Assembly (NCBI GenBank): GCA_023897205.1
Contig: JAHWDD010000005.1
Coordinates: 3,162,001-3,226,000, forward strand
Length of the DNA: 64,000 bases
Direction of reading: 5' to 3'
Source: Exophiala sp. HKRS030
Lineage: Eukaryota > Ascomycota > Eurotiomycetes > Chaetothyriales > Herpotrichiellaceae
Below are positions 32,990 through 43,653 of this stretch, one piece after another. Numbering within the stretch: position 1 is the first letter of the stretch; each line of letters opens with the position of its first letter. Below the pieces are notes generated by a model. The model searched no databases, had not been told where the DNA came from, and worked only from the letters and a program-made list of their open reading frames with translations. Made by a program: the position numbers and the translations under genes.

Positions 32990-33500
32990 TCAAGAGCTAC
33001 TGTCAAAGGAGTTTCTACGTCTGATCATCGGATTGGCGTCAAAGTGAGTTCCACGTGGCCAAAAGCTAATCTCCAATTCATCGGCAACAACTACTTTTTC
33101 TTCCTCTGCTTCTTTGTCATCCTGCAAGAGCTTAGCGACGGTATTGGCCCAGCTCATCTTATTCCGTTCGGCCAAGAAACGGTTAGTCCACAGCAGGCCG
33201 TTGAAGCTTGCACACACTTTGTCCATGACCTTGCCGGCAAAGTGTTGACATCCCACCTCATGGCATGATTCTCCGCAGCTCCAGAAGAGTTCTTGTACTT
33301 TTCGCCAGAATTTGTCTGAATGGCAATGGTGTTCTGCTAACGTCCTTGTGTCAACACCACTGGAGATGAGGTACGACTATGGCCGGCGGTTGAGATAAGA
33401 TGATCAGATCTGGTTCATGGTGGTGACGGAGGCTTCTTTGTCACGGATCTGGCCGACGCCTAGGATGATGACTGGCTAGTTCAGCAGGCATTGGTTTCAT
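32990..33500 (-). CDS. Small Cys/His-containing protein, tentative
   Basis: Possible 141-residue protein from exons 33500-33445 and 33359-32990 (85-nt intron, weak GTGACA donor). The second exon looks coding: DTRTLAEHHCHSDKFWRKV, then FWSCGESCHEVGCQHFAG, then MDKVCASFNGLLWTNRFL. The pattern HHCH-x(n)-C-x3-CH-x3-C-x-H could bind metal. Residues about 95-110 are acidic (DDKEAEEEK). I do not recognise a family. Exon 1 is a guess and the true start may lie elsewhere. It sits next to the hydrolase/NLR island, with no evidence of a link. Confidence 0.35.
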
Positions 33501-33987
33501 GCCAACCAACTGTCAGTGATGTCTTCCTTGTCGAGAAAGTATAAACACCTCGGGGTGAGGCAATGAAGGGATTGGAGAGGAAATGAAGGCAGCGTACGAA
33601 TCATTCGCGCTGGCTATACCGCGACAGTTGGGCGAAGTCGCATTTCCAGAGTGCAGCAGTTAAGTTCCCATGGCCAACCGCTCTATGAAGAGGGTACCTA
33701 TGCAAAAGCAGTCGACGCTCAAGGTAAGCAAACGTTTAGGAACAAGGGTTTCCTACGGCAGAATAAATCGCACTTTGCCGGGGGTCAAAATCGGCATACC
33801 ACTGCCAAGTTTGCCAGACTCGTGTGCAGATTCAGTAATCGTCTCTACGTCCACGATGATGTGCCGTTTGCGAAGCTTGCCTTGAGCTCTCCACTGTGAA
33901 ATCTGGACCAATGTAATTCGACCATCTGCGAACAACAACACCTTTGTTTCTAGGTATGTAATCTCGTCTGGGCTCATAGGATACGTC
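33501..33987. other. Intergenic or possible displaced 3' end of the hydrolase gene
   Basis: The minus-strand frame 34052-33753 runs into the neighbour's 3' end and has coding-like composition (TYPMSPDEITYLETKV, RKRHIIVDVETITESA). It may be a continuation of the hydrolase gene after a frameshift; see findings. Otherwise nothing seen. Confidence 0.4.
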
Positions 33988-35318
33988 TTAGACGGGCGCT
34001 TTTTGGTCCCCTGATATTGTTGCATCGTCAGGACATCTTTGGCCAGACTCAAGCGCCGATAGGATCTCGACCACCCATCTTTCAGTTGTCTGCTTCAGGT
34101 TGTTTCCAATCAAAGTCGACCCTTGAACGGCTCGCACCAGTTCCATCGCCTCCTCTCGTCTTCTCGCACCCAGCATGGCCGCATCACGATCATATCTCAC
34201 CCGAATCTCACTAGGAGCTGCCTTGCAATATCTACTCAGTGCACCAACCACAGTCCGAAACCCTTGGTCAGTATTGCTCTGGAACCGACACATTCCTCTA
34301 TGATCTGCCGCGATACCACAACGTTCGGTATCAGGGAGAATTGGTGCGGCGCTCCACTCCTCTACAACATAGTCCCTTCCGTGAATGAGATCCGTCCGCC
34401 GTTGTTCCCAGAGGAAAAATATGCGGAAATTCCGCATCAACGGCACAAATTGATCCGTGATGTTCTGCAACGTCTCGGAATCTTCTTCCAGTGCCTTGAC
34501 CAAATTTGATTCTGTTTGCAGGACGGCTTTCGGGAAAGCTAATGCTGCCATTTTCTGGATGTTGCCCAGTAAGCGGGCCTTACTGGAACCGTGATGCGGT
34601 GTCCCGAAGAAGATGATTGCGTAGGTGCAAGTAAAAATGGAGTGGAGGTGCGATATTTTGTGTTCAGTACGACTTTCGGAGTAGGCAAGAGCCTAGAAAG
34701 GAGACATTTATATGTTAGCCCTCTGCCGGGGTTGAGCCAATTTGGACTCGTAGATGAGTATGGCAAACAGGCCAACGCACTCTTTTGACAATAATGCCGC
34801 CTAATGAGTGGCATAAGAAAATGATGGGCCTGTCAATTGCACCTTCAAGCTGCGACACAATGGTAAGTAATTGGTATGTGCACAGCGAGTAAACTGTAAA
34901 ATAATGACATGCTTACCTCTCGATCTTCGTACAGTTGCTGCACTAGTGATTGGGCATGCTGGAGGATGCGATCTGAACCTGTCTTGCCTTTCAAGGATAA
35001 GATGTTCGCATTGTATCCCCATGTCAAGACTCTTGCGCGCTTGACATATCTTTGAAGAAGATCCGGGTGATTAAGCCAGCAGACTCTCTCGCTTCCTTTT
35101 GTGGAAGGCTCGCAGGTCCACGTCTTGATTGCGTCGCCGTTGAGGCCGTGCACGGCGACGATGCTATTAAGGTAATAAATGTCAGCGGGGAAGGGTCACA
35201 TGTGGAATTGCAAATGGCCTATTTGGGAGCTGACGTACTCTATCTCTGGTGTTTCATTTTGCGGTCGATAAAGTTCATGGATCCCGAAGATTTGATGCGT
35301 AGGTAAGACTCTTGCCAT
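33988..35318 (-). CDS. Stand-alone alpha/beta hydrolase related to NLR effector domains
   Basis: Predicted serine hydrolase of the DUF676/PGAP1/SERAC1-like group often found at the N-terminus of fungal NLRs. Four exons (35318-35239, 35163-34917, 34849-34781, 34692-33988) give 366 residues; introns are 75, 67 and 88 nt. The start MARVLPTHQIFGIHELYRPQ is followed by DIVAVHGLNGDAIKTW (oxyanion strand). VLTWGYNAN is the next strand. The nucleophile elbow is LCHSLGGIIVKRAL (Ser124) and FFGTPHHGS follows. The region from DQFVPLMRNFRIFFLWE to ALSRYCKAAPSEI is closely similar to the plus-strand NLR at 38305. The first intron is at the same place and phase (GA|C before IVAVHG) in both genes. No NB-ARC follows. 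Substrate unknown; likely a lipid- or ester-acting enzyme. Confidence 0.75.
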
Positions 35319-35833
35319 TGTCAACCCAATACACCGGCCGAAAACGATGGGATTTAGAAATGGTAGAAGAATGCACAGAATTTGTGAGAGAAATTGGTCG
35401 GCCGAGTCCTACATCCAGCAGGCTGCCTTGCCGCAGTCGGGTAGGCATCGTGCTAAACCCGGCCATACTGCGCCACGAGTCTGGGATGCGCGTCCCCAAC
35501 CCGGAATGTGTGGGCAACCCACAGCTTTTGACCACCTGTTAGACGCTGGCCAAAGTGTTGACCGACTGCAGCTATGTGTACGGAGGTAGGTAGGCGGCGG
35601 AAATTGTCCACGTCTCGGGAATTTTAAGGAAGACACAGCGTCGCGTCAGCCTTATCCTATGATCAGACTAACCAATCAAAGGCCAATTTCTACCTGTGGC
35701 CAGCGAGATGCAGGACGCCGAATTTGTAGCAGCTGTTTTGCTGTAATATGGTCCGTGGTATGTTGATTACCAAATGTTGCCCGCCAGTTGTGTAATTCTT
35801 TATTCTAGTATTCATTTTACACTGCGTCAATAT
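35319..35833. other. Intergenic, nothing identified
   Basis: About 515 bases between two minus-strand genes; the hydrolase promoter should lie here. TACGGAG occurs at 35579. Confidence 0.5.
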
Positions 35834-37735
35834 TCATACACAATGTTCGACCGTCCTTTTTTGATTCAACTGCCGTCGCACCAACTGGACCCTGCAGCCG
35901 TCGGCACTCGACAGCACCAGAGTAAGTGTCTGTCTCTCAGTCCCCGGAGGTTCGTTGACCTCGTTGTCAGGTAGGGCAATTTCCGAACATGCCTGAAGAA
36001 GCCTCACGACTGTGTAAGAAACTTCCATGAGGGCAAAATCTTCACCAAGGCACTGCCGCGGCCCACCATTGAATGGGAAATAAGCCCATCCAATTTTCGC
36101 AAGCTCCTTCCCTTCCCATCTCTCTGGCCGAAACCTGTCTGCATCTTGGCCATAGATGCTATTCACCCGTGAATTGACATATTGGGAAAACACAACCAGC
36201 TCTCCCTTTCTGACCAAGATTGGATGTTGGCCATCTGATCCGCCTCCCGTGGGTAGAAGGGTGGTTTTAGTGGCCTCTCGATTATTTAGAGGGACTGGTG
36301 GGTAAATTCGTAAGCCTGGAGACTCCCGTGTAAGCAAAATTCTGATGTCAATTGGTTTCAGAGCACCGACTTTCTTTTATGACGCAGCCAAGGTAAGGCA
36401 TCCTTCGGATCTGCTCTCGTGTCGGATGGATTGATTCTCCCAGAATCGAAGTGACTTCGCGCCGAAGTCGGTCCATAACTGCAGGATGCCGGACAAGGAG
36501 ACGGCTAGAAGAGGAGACGGAGTTAATTACAGTGTGCGGAGCAAAATAATTTAGGTAAACTTACAATGTCCACGAAAGACAGCAAGCTGTAGTGTCTCTC
36601 CCAGCTAAGAGAACGTTAAGTAGTTGATCCCGAAGCGCGTTCATATTTTCAGACTCCTTTGATACTTGATCAATAAAGCCGTAAGAATCATCTTCCAAGG
36701 TCGCCTTGTCATTCAATAGCTTTCTTTCTTCGATATATCGTTCTACATAACGATGGACATTCCTGCAGGCACGTCGAAAGCGAGGGGGATTGTATAGAAA
36801 GTGCCAGGGCGCAATCCGAAATCTCTTTGCCAACCCTTCTTGGGCAATGTTGAAGCTCTCTGAGAACTCTTTGTTTTCTGCGTCCTGGTCAATGCTTGCT
36901 CTTAAGCTGTAAACTGATCGTCCTAGCAATAACGCAGTTGTGGTATCCAGAGTTAGACTGAAGAAAAGAGGTTGTAGGTCCACGACTCCAGACTCAGGCA
37001 CATGGGTCAAAAGATTGTCGACATGCTCGCAAAACTGATTGAGGTTTTGATACTGCGCACGGACAAATTGTTTTCGCAAAAGCTCTCTAGAATGCTTCCA
37101 GGCTGCGCCTTCCTGGGTGAAGATACCCTGGCCCAGGAGCGGAGCAAAGATTGCTGGACGAACACCGAACCCATAATCTTTGCAAGTGTTAGTTAAGGGC
37201 TAGTAGGGGTGTACTCATCGAAAATTTATGGGGACAGTTTACCAGAGAAGTTAGTTGAAAGAACGACTTCGAGATTTTTGGGATTCAGAATATGGAAGGC
37301 CCGTGGTCCAAAGAGCAGATACTGCGAAAGCATATTATGAGGTTCATAATTCCTTGCAATTGAGCACAGAAATGCCAGGAGGCGGCCTTCGGCATTAGAA
37401 TCCCAAAGTTCCTTGATCCGATCAATTCCGAGAGGCCATCTCGTTGGCAATTCAGGGGGCGCTGACAGTTGTAACGCTGCCCAAAAGCGATGTCTGCCTG
37501 CTTGTTCATCAGCGCATGTGTTATACTCGGCATTCATCAAGATTTTTGGTCTCACTCGATATTCCACAATTTTGCTGAGATTGGAGTAAACAATGTGAGT
37601 GACCACGCACAATACGAGAAGTGAGCTGACTATTCGTGGGACGGTCCATCCAGTTACTTTCTCGAAAGCGGCAGAAAGAGCATTGAAGCTGTCGTCCATC
37701 TCGTTTTCAGAGCTGGAACGTCTGAGCATCACCAC
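35834..37735 (-). CDS. Cytochrome P450, CYP52-like alkane/fatty-acid hydroxylase class
   Basis: Membrane-bound haem monooxygenase. Four exons (37735-37243, 37177-36565, 36504-36371, 36315-35834) give 573 residues; introns are 65, 60 and 55 nt. An N-terminal anchor lies near residues 32-52 (TVPRIVSSLLVLCVVTHIVY). Then come GVRPAIFAPLLGQGIFTQEGAAW (C-helix, W), the I-helix AGRDTTACCLSW, the ExxR motif in IKESLRIYPPVPLN (made by splicing at AGC), PERWEG, and the haem loop FPFNGGPRQCLGEDFA with its Cys ligand. The GIFTQEGAAW and NNREA segments are typical of CYP52 and relatives, which hydroxylate alkanes and fatty acids at the omega end. About 50 residues longer than most CYP52s at the N-terminus; Met at 37699 is an alternative start. 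It lies between the stand-alone hydrolase and the NLR. Confidence 0.88.
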
Positions 37736-38304
37736 TGCTAGGGATAGACATTGAAATCTAATCCGCTACAACTCACAGAGGGTTGCATTATCTTTGCCTT
37801 GGCGGCAGTTCCAAAATACTACCGGCAGATTGACGCAAGAACACTAACTAGCCAGCCCACTCCTTTCACGGATCAAAAGCCTAAAGTTAATTGGCCAGGG
37901 CTGTGATGTGCATGCATTGAGGTGTTTTGAGCTGGATTTTGCCGCTCGGTTCCAGGGCGAGGTGGACAAGTAACAGCCTATCACATTGGCATCAGGCAGT
38001 GGTCGGTTGTGTTCATGCAACGGCCCCTACGGAGTAGTTCACTAAGGCGCCTAAGCTCGTGCAATTTCAACGCAAGGTTTGCACCAACTTGGCTTGGATT
38101 CCCAGGTGCTCCCGAACCCAATGTCCACGCCAATGTCCAAGCACTTTTCAAATACAACTGCACTCGGTACAGGACGAATATTCTCCTGATCCTTGTGGGT
38201 TAGCAGTGTCATGAGGTTTGCTGCCCAAGTGCAGCGAGCTCGGTTCTCACAGGGGGCTTTTCTGTACCCTAGTCAACGATGAACTCCTCCTGGTGGCAGC
38301 GAGT
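37736..38304. other. Divergent promoter of the P450 and the NLR
   Basis: 569 bases between head-to-head genes; no supported coding. A TACGGAGTA word occurs at 38028-38036. Confidence 0.5.
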
Positions 38305-41300
38305 ATGCCATCCAGTTTGATTCAACTCTACAAGAAGGGATCCGTAGGGACCCGCGAATTGTATGGCAATGGGCTGCAGGATTCGTCTTTGGTCGAGTGA
38401 GTTTTAGGCATTTCTCGTCACGTTCTGGAGCCTAACAAATAGTGTGCAAGCATCGTCGCCGTCCATGGCCTTAACGAAAACCTGCTTGAAGCCTGGACCG
38501 ACCCAGGCACAAAGAACCTTTGGCTTCAAGACTTTCTACCACAGGATATTCAGGTAGGGCGCATATTGACATTTGGCTACGACGCCTCTGCATCCTCATT
38601 CTTTGGCAGTGTCTGCGCCGATAAACTTCAAAGCCATGCTCATACACTTGTCGCCAATCTTCAAGCTGACCGAAGCTTAGAAGGGTGCGATCAACGACCC
38701 ATTATTTTCCTTTGCCATGGATTAGGTGGCATCTTGGTCAAGAAGGCCCTGACGTACTCTTGGACAAGAACTTCCTCACACGTCGAACATTTACATAGCA
38801 TCTACGTCTCTACATATGCCATTTTGTTCTTCGGGACACCCCATCGTGACATCGACGAAGATATCTGGCTTGAACTCGAAGAAGTCAACAGAACAAACCA
38901 CAATCACGATATGAGGCCATCCGAAGGTGCTCATACCGTAAAGCGAAACGACTCAACCACTCTATCCGAAATCAACGATCAGTTTATCAATATCGAGAAG
39001 GACTTTCGGATGTACTTCTTCTGGGAAGATATGAGGACACAATTTAGAGGCCGATCAGGTCTAGTCGTTGAGCAGGCCAACGCTGCGCCTATCTTGAACT
39101 CCGAACGCTCCGGTATCAATGCCACGCATGCTAGCATGGTAAGGTTTTCAACAACGAACTCCTCAGACTACCGTATGGTTAAGGCTGCATTGACTCGTTA
39201 CTGCCGAGATGCCCCAGAAAAGATTTCCTTTCGTTGGAAACGTGCGCACGAGAATCTCCTTCGTGCACGAGCAGATGAGGCTTATGAGTTGACTCTGGTT
39301 TATGATATCAAGAATGCGAGCCAAGGATACCAGAGGCCTCTGCCATCCCAACGAAGACTGAACAAATTCTTCTACCCGCCTAAAGCAATTGCTGCCGACT
39401 TTGTTGGTCGGGAGGAGGCCACTAAAGCTCTTAGCAAAGCATTCTTTGCCCCAGAAGATGATTCTAAATTGCGACGTCAAAAAATATTTATTATACATGG
39501 CATAGGAGGCTCGGGCAAAACCGAATTCTGTGCAAAATTTGCCAGAGATCATCAAGAACGGTAAGTCCGATTCAGGCTGGTACATGGTTTCTCGGCTGAG
39601 GATGATCATGCAGGTTCACGGGAGTCTTTACCGTTGACGCTTCCTCGACACAGACTATCAAGGAATCCTTTGAAAGAATCGGGAAGTATGGTGGTCTAGA
39701 AGCTACTTCAAGTTCAGGAAAGTATTGGCTATCAACACTCGAGGAGCCCTGGTTGATCATCATCGACAATGCTGATAACTCAGAATCCAATCTTCTCAGT
39801 TGTTTGTCAGTCGGCGACCGTGGCAATGTTGTGGTCACGACCCGAAATCCTGATTTCCGGCGTTTTGCAACAGCCGGCTCTATTGAATTTAAAGGGCTAA
39901 GAGAAAGCGAGGCCCTACATTTGCTGTTAAGGAGTGCCGATCTACCGCGTCCATGGGATGCCTCAACAGAAAATCTGGGAAAAGAAATAGCGAAAGCTTT
40001 AGGTTACCTCGCGCTCGCTTTGGTTCAAGCAGGAACGTATATCTTCCGAAAGGTGTGCGGATTGAAAGATTACCTTCAATTTCATACCCAACAACGGACA
40101 CGCCATCGGCGAGTTTCTCGCGGCGCGAAAGCCTTGGATCCCCTTGAAGACAAGGATCGAGACAAAGTTTACGCTGCATTTGATGTGTCCTTGAATCACC
40201 TAGTGACCAAGGACTCGATTGCAAGCCAGGACGCCGTCGAACTTTTGAAAATTGTTGCTTTCTATCATTTCGAACATATTCGAGTCGATATTTTCACCAG
40301 AGGTACTGAGAACCGTTTGAAAATGTTGGACAATCCGATAGACCAGTCGGCTACCACAAAGATCTTTCAGCCCATTCTTAACAGGCTATGCCCTCCCCGG
40401 CCATTACCTAGATTCCTCAAAGACCATCCAGCGATGTTGAGTCCGTATCGGGTCCGACAAGCACTCTTCGAGCTTTGGTCTCTTTCACTCATCAGCTACG
40501 ATGGGAAAGACGCCACTTTCTCATTGAATCCCTCGGCACATCGTTGGGCTCGAGAACGACTTGATCTAGGAGAGGAAGCAATCTGGGCACAGGTTGCTCT
40601 CAACACACTTCTAGAGCCTGTTGCCCTGCCTCCGGACGGTCAGAGTGAAGATCATAACCAATTTCGAAAAGATATACTTCCCCACCTGGACGCCTGTTTG
40701 GAAGCCTGCACTATCCATTTTAATGACTACAATTCTAGAATGGGGAGGCTTCAACTATCACTAACAATGGTTCTAAAGCCAACATTATTATCAATTCTTC
40801 GCGACAAAGCGCTCAGTGCTGGGAAATGTGGCTATGTGTATGCTGACCGCGGAAGGTTCAAAGAGGCAGCTAATTACCTCTCGATGGTCAAAGACGTGTT
40901 GTTACACATTGTAGGACATAAAGATGAAAAAACTATGGATGCGATGCTTGGTCTTGCAGCAACCTACTGGGGCTTGGGCCGTCTAGACGAAGCCATCGAC
41001 TTACAAATAAAGGTTGTTGAAGCTCGAAAACAAGTTTTTGGACATGGTCACGTCAAGACTCTCTTGGCCATGGATCAACTCGGAAGATCGCACTGGCTGA
41101 ATGGGCAGTATCGAGAGGCTCTCCACCTGGGCCAACTCACCACCGACTTTATGAATCTCACTCTGGGTCCGACAGACGATCGCACATTGGCGGCGATGGA
41201 CAATCTTGGCGTCGTGCTAGGATCATGGCACAAATTTGAGGAAAGCGCTACTATTCACCGGAAAGTAGTTACAGTTCGACGAAAGCAGCTTGGACCATCG

Positions 41301-41966
41301 AATTTAGAAACCCTCACCTCGATTAACAATCTTGCTATGGCGTTGTCAGACCTTGGACAGCTGGAGGAAGCTCAAGAATTAATGATGAAAGTCTACGAGG
41401 AACGGAGGTTTCAACTCGGCAAGGAGCACCCCTGGACCCTATGGGCTCTCTGCTATTTGGCCAAAATCAAAGTCAAGCTGGGTGATCTGAATGAAGCAGA
41501 AGAAATGTTAGACGGTGGAATTGATGCTGGCAAACGAAGTCTTCATGAAGATCATCTGGGAGTTCTAATGGGACGTGGAGAGCTCGCGCGTGTTTACTCC
41601 AGACAGGGACGATTAGATGAAGCGGTCGATCTCTTGTCGGACACAGTGCGGCGGATCGAGAGTTCCAGAGGGATCGAGCATCCAGACAGCTTTTATGCGC
41701 TGTGGAAATTATCCCAGCTATACCGACGACAAGGCAGAGTCCAAGAGGCACTCGGTGCCTGTGAAACTGCGTTGAGACGAGCAGAGAAGAGACTGTCGAA
41801 TGAGCATCCAATGGTCGAGAAAATCGCAACTGAGTTACAAGGATTGAAATCCGCTCGATATGAGTCAACTACAAAGAAGGAGGACCATGGCAAGGAAACG
41901 CCGGAAGGACGCGAGACATCCAACATGAAGCGCAGAATCAAGCCGAGGACTCAAATGACTTTATAA
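38305..41966 (+). CDS. Fungal NLR: pseudo-hydrolase, NB-ARC, TPR
   Basis: STAND-type intracellular receptor of 1184 residues; in fungi such proteins act in self/non-self recognition and cell death. Exons 38305-38396, 38451-39560, 39614-41966 (introns 54 and 53 nt). Residues 31-270 form an alpha/beta-hydrolase-like domain (DIVAVHGLNENLLEAW, FGYDASAS, FFGTPHRD, then DQFINIEKDFRMYFFWE). The elbow reads LCHGLGGILVKKAL: Gly121 replaces the catalytic Ser. NB-ARC begins after DFVGREEATKAL: P-loop IHGIGGSGKTEF near 382, Walker B WLIIIDNADN, VVVTTRNPDF, and ALGYLALALVQAG. From about 840 to 1150 there are some seven 42-residue kinesin-light-chain-type TPRs (YWGLGRLDEAIDLQIKV and similar). A basic tail ends the protein. 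Start chosen because exon 1 ends at the same splice position as the paralogous hydrolase gene. Confidence 0.85.
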
Positions 41967-42239
41967 ACCAGAATCCAGAGCGATTTGCAGCACGCGGCGA
42001 CGGGATTGTCCCCTACCGATCGTCGATCCATGAATGAATGCCTTGATCCATTTTTCACAGTGCCTGAAAGGGACTTTTCAAAATACAGCTCTAGCAACAG
42101 TACTGAGAAGGTGCCTCTTCTCCATGATGGCCAAGGCTCTTAACTTCATCATACAGAGACGTTTCCCAAACTTTTCTCCAATTATACTTGAGTATTGCTA
42201 TTTGAATTGAGTTTTCATCCATCTTCGTAAGCCCGTGGT
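41967..42239. other. NLR 3' flank
   Basis: Non-coding as far as I can see; leads into the decayed WD40 segment. Confidence 0.4.
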
Positions 42240-42520
42240 AGTTTCGAAGCCACGCTCCGAGGACCATAGAGGCCCGGTCTTATCAGTGGTGTTCTCCCCT
42301 GACGGGCGGCAGCTGGCCTTAGGCTCGGACGACGAGACTATACGGCTCTGGGACGCCAGCACCGAGAAGTTCATATAGACGCTTTAAGGGCCACGAAAAC
42401 TGGGTCTCGTCAGTACAGTAGTGTTCTCGCCCGACGAGCGGCAGCTAGCCTCGAACTCTATCGACGAGACCATACGGCTCTAGGACACTAATACCGAGAA
42501 GTATTCATAGATGGTTAAGC
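42240..42520 (+). pseudogene. Decayed WD40 repeats, HET-E-like
   Basis: Two adjacent WD40 units remain readable. The first runs GPVLSVVFSPDGRQLALGS then DDETIRLWDASTEKF; the second runs VVFSPDERQLASNSIDETIRL. They are interrupted by stops (TTCATA-TAG, CTC-TAG where the second unit should have Trp) and by frameshifts around 42385-42420. The two units are close to each other in sequence, as is usual for the fast-evolving WD repeats of NACHT/NB-ARC-WD40 receptors. Loss of Trp TGG to TAG fits a G-to-A change, as produced by repeat-induced point mutation, but one site cannot prove it. No intact upstream NOD domain is joined to it. It is probably the remnant of a second NLR lying beside the intact one. 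Confidence 0.7.
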
Positions 42521-43026
42521 GCCATAGGAGTAACGGGCGACCAGGGCCGGATATGCTGTTGCAGCGGCCCTATAAAATCCGGGCCATTTATATGCGCCGC
42601 TCTTTGTTAGTCTCCTCCACCGTTATCCAGAGACTTTTAATATCAACAAATCTCATGAATAGAGACAGCGGATCGCGCTCTTTATAACAAGCTCGGAATG
42701 GTGCCTGTACGACCAATATTGGTGGGGTAAACGCGCGTAATGATTAGTGTAGTGCATGGTTGACCGTGGCTGGTACCGGGGGCCGCAAAGGCCTTGGTTT
42801 CAAGCACTTCAACCAGCTTTGTTTTTTTCACTCTTTTGGCCTAGAAATCAACACTACCGCGTCAAGGCGCCAAGCTAATTACAACATTTCCAGCTGTGAG
42901 GGGGATAGAATGGCTTGGGAGAGGATCCGTTGCCCACGGAGTAATCTATCAATATATCCCCTCCGCATGCAGGTTTAGCCGATTGTAGGAGGCCTGATTG
43001 GGCACACCGGTATATTGCGCGAGTGT

Positions 43027-43087
43027 TCTCAGGGAGTGCTCAGGGAGCGCTCAGTGATGCTCAGCCAAAGGCTCAGTTAAAGCTCAG
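43027..43087. repeat. Degenerate tandem of GCTCAG units
   Basis: GCTCAG occurs at 43038, 43049, 43059, 43071 and 43082, with TCTCAG at 43027, spaced 10-12 bases. A short imperfect direct repeat of unknown role. Confidence 0.6.
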
Positions 43088-43591
43088 GTTAAGGCGGCTT
43101 TCGCTCACCCTCTAGGATCAAACCGTAATTGGCAATTAGGTTTTTCCTTCTCGAGTAATCGAGGTAGTCTAGTCACGTCGAGTCTGATTGGTGTCGGTGC
43201 TGTACCGATAGAGTATATGTCCACAAGATAGACACATGCCAAAAAAAAGATATAGACATGGACATGGACACAGCCGGCAACGGGAATTCTGTCTATGCCA
43301 TCGGATTTCGAACCCCTTTCCCTTCCCACCCCCACCAGACCCGCAATAGGTGCCTCCTGGCTCGGAATATTTAATCATCACATCGAATTGCCATATGGTA
43401 CCCTTTCCACCTTTCCATGTGGTTGTGGGAGATGACATGTTATGTCCAGGGCACGCCCGTTCCCCGCTAATCCACGTCCACGTTGCGCGATCATATGTAC
43501 ATACTATGGAGAAGGAGACCCAAGACCGTCTCCATAAGACAAAGGTGAAAAAAAAGAAACAAAGTACACGCTCCGCTGCATTCAAGTCATA

Positions 43592-43618
43592 CTCTTCTCT
43601 TCTCTTCTCTTCTCTTTC
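43592..43618. repeat. CTTCT microsatellite
   Basis: About five copies of a pentanucleotide pyrimidine unit, just downstream of the 3' end of the minus-strand gene that follows. Confidence 0.8.
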
Positions 43619-43653
43619 CTTCCCAGTCATCTGTCCGCGGTTGGCTGGCAGTT

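Larger units (their letters stand above)
42521..43653. other. Accessory intergenic segment with short repeats
   Basis: No supported gene. 43027-43087 holds six spaced CTCAG units. 43592-43618 is a CTTCT microsatellite. The 42540-43000 stretch may be degraded mobile DNA, but I see no terminal repeats or reverse transcriptase/transposase motifs. Confidence 0.4.

Noticed and set aside
38283..38396. Alternative first exon of the NLR in another frame (acceptor at 38442)
   Set aside because: It has no ATG. The ATG at 38305 with acceptor at 38450 gives an ELY..DIVAVHG match and the same phase as the paralogous gene.
42540..43000. Possible transposon relic
   Set aside because: No terminal inverted repeats, target duplications or polymerase/transposase motifs could be seen.
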